A stretch of DNA of 64,000 nt from the NCBI GenBank assembly GCA_026390595.1, contig JAPLFQ010000024.1:116399-180398 (forward strand), in the 5' to 3' direction. The DNA comes from Ignavibacteriales bacterium (lineage in GTDB: Bacteria; Bacteroidota; Ignavibacteria; UBA10030). Position numbers and translations under genes: made by a program. Below are positions 54,096 to 60,816 of this stretch, piece by piece (the first letter of the stretch is position 1; each line of letters starts with the position of its first letter). The notes beneath the pieces are model-generated. The model was not told the DNA's origin and made no database searches. It saw only the letters and a list, made by a program, of their open reading frames with translations.

Positions 54096-54164
54096 TCACG
54101 CAAAGCCGCAAAGTCTTCAATTCCGATCCGCGCGGTTCTTTGCGTCCTTTGCGCCTTTGCGTGA
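54096..54164. repeat. Palindromic repeat (CGCAAAG class) in BMC operon, second copy
   Basis: TCACGCAAAG (54096-54105) and CTTTGCGTGA (54155-54164) are perfect arms of a 69-base element, with more CGCAAAG and CTTTGCG words inside. It lies between the BMC-H and aldehyde dehydrogenase genes, mirroring the copy at 50952. Confidence 0.75.
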
Positions 54165-54176
54165 AATTTCCCGCGA

Positions 54177-55601
54177 CTATACAAACCGCAGTGCGCCGTG
54201 CGTCATAATGCGGCGCTTGCGGACGAAATTCAACGGAGTACAAATTCCCTCTCCGGTCGGTGTGGCAATGGTGTGGGAGAAGTACCCTTCGCCCAGGTCT
54301 CCGCCGTCGCCCCGAAGCGTCCCGCCGTTGATGGTTTGAACATCACAGTCCATTACGCGCGTGTACGTCGTGGCGCGGTTCATATCCCGCGTAAAAATGC
54401 CGGCCGTGTGCCTGAAGCCGTGCTCTGCCTTCAGCGACGCCTGCAGCCCGTCTTCAAAGTCCTTGACCCTGACGACCGGGATGCACGAGGTCATCTGTTC
54501 GGCAACCACCCAGGGATGCTGCCGGTCGGTTTCGCCAAAGAGGAGCGGCACTTCGTCGGAGAGATTGAGCCCGATTGCTTCCCCGAGCACATTCGCATTT
54601 CGCCCGACGTAATCGCGGCCGATGAGCCAGTGCTTGCCCGACAGGTGCAGAGCGATCTTTGCCAGCGCGTCCATTTGGTTCGTGGTCAACCGCACGTTTC
54701 CAGCCTTCTGCATCTCGCCCATGAACTGCTCGAAGACGGATTCGACAACGAAGATCTCCTTTTCTGCTATGCAGAGGACGTTGTTGTCGTAACTGGCGCT
54801 TTGTGTGATCTCGCTCGCAGCGAGAGCCAGATCGGCCGTCTCGTCAATCAGCACCGGAGGATTTCCAGGTCCGGCTGCGATGACTTTCTTGGGGCAATTC
54901 ATCGCCATCGCAACCATCTCAGGTCCGCCCGTGACCGAAAGAAGATCGACATGTTCATGATTGAAGAGTGTTTTGGCGGTCTCGAGCGTTGGTTCTGCGA
55001 CGCAGGTGACAAGATTCTCGGGAGCCCCTGCCTTCACCATATACTGATTTGCGAGCTGTATGACTCTGGCGTTAACCCGTTTGGCGGCTGGATGCGGATT
55101 GAACGCGATCGTGTTTCCTCCTGCGAGCTGAATGATGATATTGTTGATCATCGTGGGACCGGGGTGCGTCGCCGGGGTAATGTTGCCGATGACGCCGAAT
55201 GGTGCGTATTCATCCAATGCCAGACCGTTGCGGCCAGACCATGCCTGCGGATCCAGATACTCGACGCCGGGGCTGTTTTTTGCAGCGTTGACGAGTTTCG
55301 CAGTCTTGTGATTGACGCGTCCCATTCGGGTCTCTTCAACCGTCATTCTCGCAAGCTCGTCTTTGTGGTCCATCGTCATCTGCCGGACCGCATCAGTGAT
55401 CTTTTTCCGGCACTGTTTGCTGCGAGTCTTGTACGATTGAAAAGCCTCGTACGCCGCTTCGACCGCATCATTCATGTCGTTGAAGACACCCCAGTCACCT
55501 TTCCCGCCCGCCGGGGAGGCCGTCGGGGCATCAAGCTGCTGAACAACCTGGCGTACAACCTGCTCCACCAGTTCTTTTAATTGAGCATCATTGATGTTCA
55601 C
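54177..55601 (-). CDS. CoA-acylating aldehyde dehydrogenase with N-terminal encapsulation peptide
   Basis: 474 residues. Residues 4-23 form an amphipathic helix (NDAQLKELVEQVVRQVVQQL) typical for targeting into a microcompartment, followed by a Gly/Pro/Ala linker. The catalytic domain matches PduP/EutE-type enzymes: FGVIGNITPATHPGPT, TGGPEMV, AAGPGNPPV and the nucleophile Cys277 in DNNVLCIAEKE. It converts an aldehyde (lactaldehyde or propionaldehyde) plus CoA and NAD+ to the acyl-CoA. With the aldolase making lactaldehyde, the product here is probably lactoyl-CoA, as in the Planctomycete/Verrucomicrobia-type compartment. A long antisense open frame is a by-product of its codon use. Confidence 0.93.
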   Translation of the reverse strand: MNINDAQLKELVEQVVRQVVQQLDAPTASPAGGKGDWGVFNDMNDAVEAAYEAFQSYKTRSKQCRKKITDAVRQMTMDHKDELARMTVEETRMGRVNHKTAKLVNAAKNSPGVEYLDPQAWSGRNGLALDEYAPFGVIGNITPATHPGPTMINNIIIQLAGGNTIAFNPHPAAKRVNARVIQLANQYMVKAGAPENLVTCVAEPTLETAKTLFNHEHVDLLSVTGGPEMVAMAMNCPKKVIAAGPGNPPVLIDETADLALAASEITQSASYDNNVLCIAEKEIFVVESVFEQFMGEMQKAGNVRLTTNQMDALAKIALHLSGKHWLIGRDYVGRNANVLGEAIGLNLSDEVPLLFGETDRQHPWVVAEQMTSCIPVVRVKDFEDGLQASLKAEHGFRHTAGIFTRDMNRATTYTRVMDCDVQTINGGTLRGDGGDLGEGYFSHTIATPTGEGICTPLNFVRKRRIMTHGALRFV

Positions 55602-55613
55602 TCTGGACCTCGA

Positions 55614-55916
55614 TTATTTTCCACCCTTTTTTCCGGACGTCAGCGGTTCGATAGGAAACTGTTCGGCCAGTTTGTCCGAAGGACGCGGAATGACAAGCGA
55701 GCATGCGACGTTGCCGATACCCTTCGCAGCAGTCACGCCGGCATCGACCGCCGCCTTCACCGCCGCAACTTCTCCCCGCATCACAATGCACACTCTGCCG
55801 CCGCCGACCTTGATCCACTTGCCGAGTTTCACGTTTGCCGACTTGACTGCGGCATCAGCTGCCTGAACGGCAGATGTAAAACCAACCGTTTCGATTATTC
55901 CCAATGCATCGATCAT
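55614..55916 (-). CDS. BMC-H hexameric shell protein, copy 2
   Basis: 100 residues: DALGIIETVGFTSAVQAADAAVKSANVKL, GGGRVCIVMRGEVAAVKAAVDAGVTAA, SLVIPRPSDKL and a 15-residue Lys/Gly-rich tail. The pore motif GGGR would be positively charged and open, suited to anionic metabolites. It precedes the aldehyde dehydrogenase gene by 12 bases and follows BMC-H copy 3 by 12 bases. Confidence 0.93.
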   Translation of the reverse strand: MIDALGIIETVGFTSAVQAADAAVKSANVKLGKWIKVGGGRVCIVMRGEVAAVKAAVDAGVTAAKGIGNVACSLVIPRPSDKLAEQFPIEPLTSGKKGGK

Positions 55917-55928
55917 TGTTCCGTCTCC

Positions 55929-56207
55929 TTATTTTTCGATTCCGAGTAATGCAAACACGTCTTCGTGCGCCGAAGGAATGATATTCGTGCTGACCAATTC
56001 TCCCACCTTTGCTGCTGCCTCAGCGCCAGCTTCCACAGCCGAACGAACAGCGCCGACTTCCCCGCGGACGAGAACAGTCACGAACGCGCTCCCGATCTCG
56101 ACTCTCTTGACAAACTCCACGTTCGCCGTCTTGAGCATGGCGTCGATGGCCTGTATAGCTCCGGTGTTTCCGCGCGTTTCGACAAAACCCAAGGCTACTC
56201 GCGACAT
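55929..56207 (-). CDS. BMC-H hexameric shell protein, copy 3
   Basis: 92 residues: VALGFVETRGNTGAIQAIDAMLKTANVEFV, GSAFVTVLVRGEVGAVRSAVEAGAEAA, STNIIPSAHEDVF. The pore loop reads GSAF, different from copies 1 and 2, so the three hexamers differ in pore chemistry. AAAGGAGGT precedes the ATG. The C-terminal HEDVFALL is a common BMC-H ending. Confidence 0.93.
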   Translation of the reverse strand: MSRVALGFVETRGNTGAIQAIDAMLKTANVEFVKRVEIGSAFVTVLVRGEVGAVRSAVEAGAEAAAKVGELVSTNIIPSAHEDVFALLGIEK

Positions 56208-56217
56208 TGGACCTCCT

Positions 56218-56538
56218 TTAGTTTGTTTTTGGTATGTTCTTCAGTATCAGATTCTTTTTCCTCATGAGATCTCTCGCTCCGGGCGTGACCACCGTCCCGG
56301 TTGGCACAGCGATCTCTTTGACTTCCGGCGTGAGCGACAGCAGGTGGCTCTCAAGGAGAACCGGGCTCCGAAAACCGCTCATGTCGATGACATAGACAGA
56401 GGCACTCGGGGGAGAGGCCGGTTTGAGAGCACTCATCTTCGGTGGACCGAAATCCACCTTGACTCCACGCCTTGAAAGCTCGGCCAGGACTTCGGCCACG
56501 ACTTTGTTCACCAGTTCTTCAATTGACAGGTTTGTCAC
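56218..56538 (-). CDS. Small BMC-associated protein with targeting helix, function unknown
   Basis: 106 residues. Residues 4-24 (LSIEELVNKVVAEVLAELSRR) form an amphipathic helix like those on the aldehyde dehydrogenase, PduL and aldolase, so it is likely carried into the compartment. Then a proline/serine linker (to about 46) and a C-terminal region YVIDMSGFRSP...LTPEVKEIAVPTGTVVTPGARDLM. No named family comes to mind; position, length and the linker recall PduM-like or EutT N-terminal assembly proteins. It overlaps the BMC-P copy 4 by four bases. Confidence 0.7.
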   Translation of the reverse strand: MTNLSIEELVNKVVAEVLAELSRRGVKVDFGPPKMSALKPASPPSASVYVIDMSGFRSPVLLESHLLSLTPEVKEIAVPTGTVVTPGARDLMRKKNLILKNIPKTN

Positions 56539-56843
56539 TTTTTGGCACCTGGGTTACTCTTTCTATAGACGTACGTTGATCCTTCCGAAACGGAATCAAC
56601 GATGCCCACGATGGTATTGTCGGTTGCCACGTTGGCCGTTCTCGATGTCATTCGTGCGGAGGAAGACGCGCAGAGAAGCACGACGTCTCCGTCGCCCGCA
56701 TTGACTGTGTCGATACAGGCCGCAGTTTTCCCCGTATCCGAAAGTGTTTCGTCAAGATAGCTCACGACGAGAATCGGCAGCCCCTCGACGTTTCCTTCCT
56801 TCCTGGTTGAGACAACCTTTCCGATGACTTTTCCTATCTTCAT
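56535..56843 (-). CDS. BMC-P pentameric vertex protein (EutN/CcmL), copy 4
   Basis: 102 residues: MKIGKVIGKVVSTRKEGNVEGLP, ILVVSYLDETL, CIDTVNAGDGDVVLLCASSSARM, TIVGIVDSVSEGST. It shares SSARM with copy 3. It overlaps both neighbours by four bases (ATGA at each end), showing tight translational coupling to PduL and the 106-residue protein. This is the pentamer nearest the operon start. Confidence 0.9.
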   Translation of the reverse strand: MKIGKVIGKVVSTRKEGNVEGLPILVVSYLDETLSDTGKTAACIDTVNAGDGDVVLLCASSSARMTSRTANVATDNTIVGIVDSVSEGSTYVYRKSNPGAKK

Positions 56844-57577
56844 CTGTCATTTCCCATTTTGCCCAAGAATTCGACAAATGTCTCATCCCTGACATTTGCC
56901 GCGTTGGCATCGTCTGTATCAAGATGTATCTGAATTTTCCAGTTGTCATTCGTTCGCACAAGAACGTTTTCAAACGTCGTTGGCTTTTCCCCGCCGATAC
57001 GCACTTTGCAGTACTCGCCCTCCTTCACGCCAAGTCGTGCGGCATCGTTCGTCGTCATGTGGAGATGCCGGTTGGCGACGATCGCGCACTTTTCCAGGTA
57101 CACCGATCCGTTCGGACCTACCAGGGTCAACGGCGCTGCGTCGTTGAGGTTCCCCGAGTTGGTGACAGGAGGGTCGATGCCAAGGAACACCGCGTCCGTG
57201 AGAGAGACTTCAACCTGGTCATAGTTTCTGAGAGGTCCAAGAATGCGGACGCCAGGGATGCTCCGTAACTTTGGCCCAACGACTGTCAATGTGTGGATCG
57301 ATGCAAACTCCCCCGGCTGATAGAGCGGACGCATCGATTCAAACTCAGTGTTGTCGCCGAAGAGCTGATGGAAAGTCTTTGAAGTGAGGTGGATATGGCG
57401 GTTTGAGATACCGAGCGGGATGCGCAGAGACTGCAACCCCGAATCCGGCGTTGAATTCCCACCCCTCGGTTCGGATTGTAGAACGGCGTGAATAGACTTC
57501 ACTATGACGTCAATGAGTTCTTCTTGCGGAACTGTACCAGTCCCGCTCGCGCAAGAGCAGTGCTCATTTTTGTTCAA
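56840..57577 (-). CDS. pduL: PduL-type phosphate acyltransferase
   Basis: 245 residues from a TTG preceded by GGAG at 9 bases; the longer frame starts at another TTG with no site. Residues 18-34 (QEELIDVIVKSIHAVLQ) form an encapsulation helix followed by a linker. PduL zinc motifs: GISNRHIHLT (His61, His63), IVANRHLHMTT and the C-terminal IHLDTDDANAA. It converts acyl-CoA to acyl phosphate inside the compartment, returning CoA for the aldehyde dehydrogenase; the acetate kinase-like enzyme then makes ATP. First gene of the operon. Fourth-base overlap with the pentamer gene downstream. Confidence 0.92.
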   Translation of the reverse strand: MNKNEHCSCASGTGTVPQEELIDVIVKSIHAVLQSEPRGGNSTPDSGLQSLRIPLGISNRHIHLTSKTFHQLFGDNTEFESMRPLYQPGEFASIHTLTVVGPKLRSIPGVRILGPLRNYDQVEVSLTDAVFLGIDPPVTNSGNLNDAAPLTLVGPNGSVYLEKCAIVANRHLHMTTNDAARLGVKEGEYCKVRIGGEKPTTFENVLVRTNDNWKIQIHLDTDDANAANVRDETFVEFLGKMGNDR

Positions 57578-58107
57578 TCTCTGAAACTCCTGCCGTGTTC
57601 GTGAACAGGCGGTGACAGTACGGTGCGGGGAGGACAACTGTGGACGATAGATTATTCAACATGCAGACACTGAATTCGTCCGCTTCCAATCTGTCAATGT
57701 ATAAGCTAAAAGTCAACCCGGACGAGATCAGATTCTCGCGCGCGGTGACGCAGATTGTTGAGTGTGAGAAATAATCGGACGATGTCAGATTCTGCAATGC
57801 GCTTTTTCAGTCAGGAAACGGTTTCCCTTCGTCGAAGGTGGCGTTTCACTAACGCAACGGCGTTTCGCTCTACTCGGATTCACTGGTTGATGCAGCAGTT
57901 GATAATCGAGTAGGTGTGTTGCGATTGGGAAGGGAGGATGAGAAAATAAGAAGGGCTGTCCCAAATGTAGGTCGAAATGTCATTTCGACCACGACGAGAA
58001 TTCTGAATTCGACGCAATTGAAAGAATCTCTGCAGCAACTCTAGAGGTCAATGGTACTTTTGGGACAGCCCCATTTCTCCCCTTGGCGAAAATGATGAGA
58101 CACTGCG
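57578..58107. other. Upstream region of the BMC operon with a MITE-like element
   Basis: 530 bases without a gene. On the minus strand, TTGACTTTTAGC and TTGACAGATTGG (within about 57690-57720) are possible -35 elements about 130 bases before the PduL start, but no convincing -10 was found at 17 bases. A repeat element covers 57953-58071. No regulator gene is nearby, so control of the BMC operon is unseen here. Confidence 0.5.
57953..58071. mobile_element. MITE-like element with 13-bp terminal inverted repeats
   Basis: GGGCTGTCCCAAA (57953-57965) and TTTGGGACAGCCC (58059-58071) are perfect inverted ends of a 119-base element. The inside carries GTCATTTCGACC and AGAATCTCT words, which are related to the GTCATTTCGA repeats common in Bacteroidota. 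No coding potential. It lies between the polyamine gene and the BMC operon. Confidence 0.75.
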
Positions 58108-59259
58108 TCAGAAGTTCTTGTGCACGATCTTCGCCGGATCAAATCCGTTGAACCGCGTCGTCGATGCTGTGCCGTAGGCGCCGATGTTGACGGTGTACAG
58201 AAAGTCGCCCACTTCCAGATTCGCGGGGAGTTCCGCCGAGAGAGTGATCTTGTCGAAGCTGTCGCACGTTGGTCCAACCACTGCACAAATCTCCGGCGGG
58301 CCTTCTTTGAAGGCGTGGAAATTTGGAATCCAGTGGTCGTACACCACGCCGGAGTAGGAATGATACACACCGTCATTGATGTGGTAGAAAATCTTGCCGG
58401 CTCTCCGGGCTTTCCCGACGATCTCCGCAACGAGCGACGCGGAGGTGGCTGCGATGAATCGTCCCGGTTCAGCAAGGATTTCGATGTCTTCCGGAAAGAG
58501 GCGCTCGAACTCTGAGTTCAACAAGTTCGCCAGTTTCGCGAAGTCAGGAACCTGCGGGTCGTACGGAACCGGGAATCCGCCGCCGATGTCCAGCAGGTTC
58601 AACCCGTACCCTTTCTTCCGCGCGTCATTGAAAAGTTCGGACGCGATCGACAGCGCCGCGGTGTAATTGTCGAAGTTGGTGCACTGACTGCCGACGTGGA
58701 AACTGATTCCCTCGACCTTCAGCCCCGCGTTGAATGCTTCGTCAATCAGGTCGGCCGCTTCTCCAGGCTCGACGCCGAACTTCGTACTCATCTCCACCTG
58801 TGATCCCGTATCCGGCACTTTGACACGAATGACGAGTCCGGCGGTGTTACAGTGTTCTTTCAGTTTCTTCACTTCTGCGGAATTGTCGTACGTCACCAGC
58901 GGCTTGTACTGCTTGATCTTCGCCAGTGTGTGGCGATCCTTGATGGTGTTGGAGAAGATGATCTTGTCCCAGACAAAGTACTTCTTCTGCTGCTTTTCGA
59001 AGTGCTTGATGTATTGATAGACCTGCATGAACTCATTGTACGACGCGACGTCGAAGCTTGAACCTTCCTTGAAGAGGGTCTCGATGATCTGCTGTGTCGA
59101 GTTCGCCTTCACCGCGTAGTAGCACTGGACCCTCGGAAGATGCTTCTTGAAGGTCCGATAATTAGCCCGAATGATATCGTGATCAATGATGCAGACCGGC
59201 GTGCCGTCTTCCGCGGCAAAGTTCAAGAGTTCATTTTCTGAGATCAAGAGTTTCTCCAT
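58108..59259 (-). CDS. Fold-type III PLP decarboxylase (ornithine/lysine type)
   Basis: 383 residues, alanine-racemase-like barrel plus beta domain. Lys51 of YYAVKANS binds PLP; ISFHVGSQ (His188), DIGGGFPVPYDP (225-234) and AEPGRF (263-268) are the cofactor and phosphate motifs. GPTCDSFD (329-336) has Cys332 and Asp333/336, which in eukaryotic-type ornithine decarboxylase act at the active site from the partner subunit. It should decarboxylate ornithine and/or lysine to putrescine or cadaverine. The next gene upstream encodes a deoxyhypusine-synthase homologue, so the two form a polyamine route. Carboxynorspermidine or diaminopimelate decarboxylase is less likely given CDSFDK. Confidence 0.85.
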   Translation of the reverse strand: MEKLLISENELLNFAAEDGTPVCIIDHDIIRANYRTFKKHLPRVQCYYAVKANSTQQIIETLFKEGSSFDVASYNEFMQVYQYIKHFEKQQKKYFVWDKIIFSNTIKDRHTLAKIKQYKPLVTYDNSAEVKKLKEHCNTAGLVIRVKVPDTGSQVEMSTKFGVEPGEAADLIDEAFNAGLKVEGISFHVGSQCTNFDNYTAALSIASELFNDARKKGYGLNLLDIGGGFPVPYDPQVPDFAKLANLLNSEFERLFPEDIEILAEPGRFIAATSASLVAEIVGKARRAGKIFYHINDGVYHSYSGVVYDHWIPNFHAFKEGPPEICAVVGPTCDSFDKITLSAELPANLEVGDFLYTVNIGAYGTASTTRFNGFDPAKIVHKNF

Positions 59260-59384
59260 TAGTCCGTGAAAGGGAAAATCCTAAGCCCATGTATCGAAGC
59301 ACCGGCCAGGGTTCCCTTCGTGCTTCAGATGTCGAGTTTATTTAGAGTTTCGTGTTTCGAATTTCCGATCTTGACGGCGTGCCA

Positions 59385-60569
59385 TCAAGGCTTCAGAGTC
59401 TTCATCATCCCGGACAGCTCACCAACTTCCTGATTGTTCTCCAGATAAGAATCGATGAGCTTTTGACGGAGTTCGTCGCCGCGTTCATACAGCCGCTTCA
59501 GCTTCTTCGGCTTCGTTGTCTGGATCACGTATGCAGCGAGGAGCGGGAACGCCACCGTCACGTCAACGTAGGCAGTCACCGTTTCTTCGAGTTTGGTCGG
59601 ATCGATCTTGCCCCAGCTGACCGCTTCGCTCGGCGGTGCGCCGGAGAGTCCGCCGGTGTCGGGGCGTGCATCGGTGATGTTGATGTCATAGTCCTGTCCT
59701 GCCTCGGGAATCATCAGCACTTCCTGGATTTGCGGCTCTGTCTGCAGCAGGAAGTTCTTGGGGCTGCCTCCGCCGATCAAGAGAACGCCGGTTTTCCCCT
59801 TCTCGTATCTTTTGGCATTCAGGATGATCGCCGTTGAATCATTCACGTCGATGCTGGGGTTGATCTTCAGCTTGAAATGATCCTTCAGCCCCTTCGCTTC
59901 GGCCAGTAGTTCCAGTCCGGCTACGTTCATACCGATCGTCGAATCGCCGGGAGAGGAGGTGAAGACCGGAATGCCGTTGCGATAGGCTGCCGCCAGAACG
60001 CTCACTTCTCCGAGCTTGTTCTTCTTTTCATACTCGTTGACGACCTTGCCGAGATGGTGGTAGAATTCTCTCGTTCCCATCTCCTTCTGAAATTCGGGGC
60101 GCAGCATGATCTTGCGCAGCACCCGGTCGGTCGCCATGAGGACGTCCTGGTAATCGAACAGGATGTCGTAAATTCTCGTGACGCCTTTGTCGCGCAGATC
60201 TGCGTCGTCGACGTTGTGGCTCCCTCGGTACATCGGCATGTTGAACGCGAAATGGAGGTCGTGATACATGTTCGCGCCGGTGGCGACGAACCAATCGACG
60301 AACCCGTGGTTCATCAATGGAATGATCGTTGACGGCCCGAGGCCGGCAGGGGTCAGCGCCCCCGCAATGCTGACACCGATCGTAACGTCTTTCTGAGAAT
60401 ACTTGTCGCGCATCAGTTGACACGCCGCACGCAATCTCCCGCCGTTGTAGGCGTCCATGTTGTCGATAATCGAAGGCAGGTCGCTCTTCTTCGTCACGGC
60501 CTTCGGAAGAACGCGTTTGCCGGATAAGTACTCATTCTTGCTGTGATGGTGTTTCATCTTGTGGTCCAT
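59385..60569 (-). CDS. Deoxyhypusine synthase family protein (polyamine aminopropyl/aminobutyl transferase)
   Basis: 394 residues, NAD-dependent. GVSIAGALTPAGLGPSTIIPLMNHGFVDWFVATGAN near 65-100 and the catalytic SEAVSWGKI with Lys321 match deoxyhypusine synthase, where that lysine forms the imine with the butylamine group. Bacteria lack eIF5A, so homologues next to a decarboxylase usually serve as homospermidine synthases; that is the likely job here. AAAGGCAG lies upstream of the ATG. 125 bases separate it from the decarboxylase gene, probably the same operon. Confidence 0.87.
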   Translation of the reverse strand: MDHKMKHHHSKNEYLSGKRVLPKAVTKKSDLPSIIDNMDAYNGGRLRAACQLMRDKYSQKDVTIGVSIAGALTPAGLGPSTIIPLMNHGFVDWFVATGANMYHDLHFAFNMPMYRGSHNVDDADLRDKGVTRIYDILFDYQDVLMATDRVLRKIMLRPEFQKEMGTREFYHHLGKVVNEYEKKNKLGEVSVLAAAYRNGIPVFTSSPGDSTIGMNVAGLELLAEAKGLKDHFKLKINPSIDVNDSTAIILNAKRYEKGKTGVLLIGGGSPKNFLLQTEPQIQEVLMIPEAGQDYDINITDARPDTGGLSGAPPSEAVSWGKIDPTKLEETVTAYVDVTVAFPLLAAYVIQTTKPKKLKRLYERGDELRQKLIDSYLENNQEVGELSGMMKTLKP

Positions 60570-60692
60570 TCTTCTGCCTTTCGTTCGATGATGCCCGTCA
60601 CCCGAAGGTGCCGATCATTTTCTGTTTTTGATATTGGATGGCCCAAAAATAGCGTGAAATGAGACGATATGCAATGGGTTTTGAGTGTCGCC

Positions 60693-60723
60693 AGCTAACA
60701 GCTAATCGCTAAAAGCTAACAGC
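60693..60723. repeat. AGCTAACAGCTAATCGCT short repeat
   Basis: AGCTAACA occurs twice around GCTAATCGCTAAA. This is a low-complexity repeat common in such genomes. It is in the divergent space between the deoxyhypusine synthase homologue and the heparinase-like gene. Confidence 0.4.
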
Positions 60724-60816
60724 CGGCGCCTGATTGCTCTGTTGCCTTTCTTCCCGATCTGCAGTAGCTTTCCCCGGTCATTAATTCCTCTCTGCCGACA
60801 TCCCGAAAGTCGAAGA

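Noticed and set aside
54198..55580. Long open frame (460 codons) on the plus strand opposite the aldehyde dehydrogenase gene
   Set aside because: It mirrors the dehydrogenase codons, has no family motifs and lacks a ribosome-binding site. The minus-strand product has a clear catalytic cysteine and operon context.
48749..57577. Propanediol-utilisation (Pdu) or ethanolamine (Eut) compartment
   Set aside because: No B12-dependent diol dehydratase or ethanolamine lyase, no reactivase and no cobalamin genes; a class II aldolase with a targeting tail is present instead.
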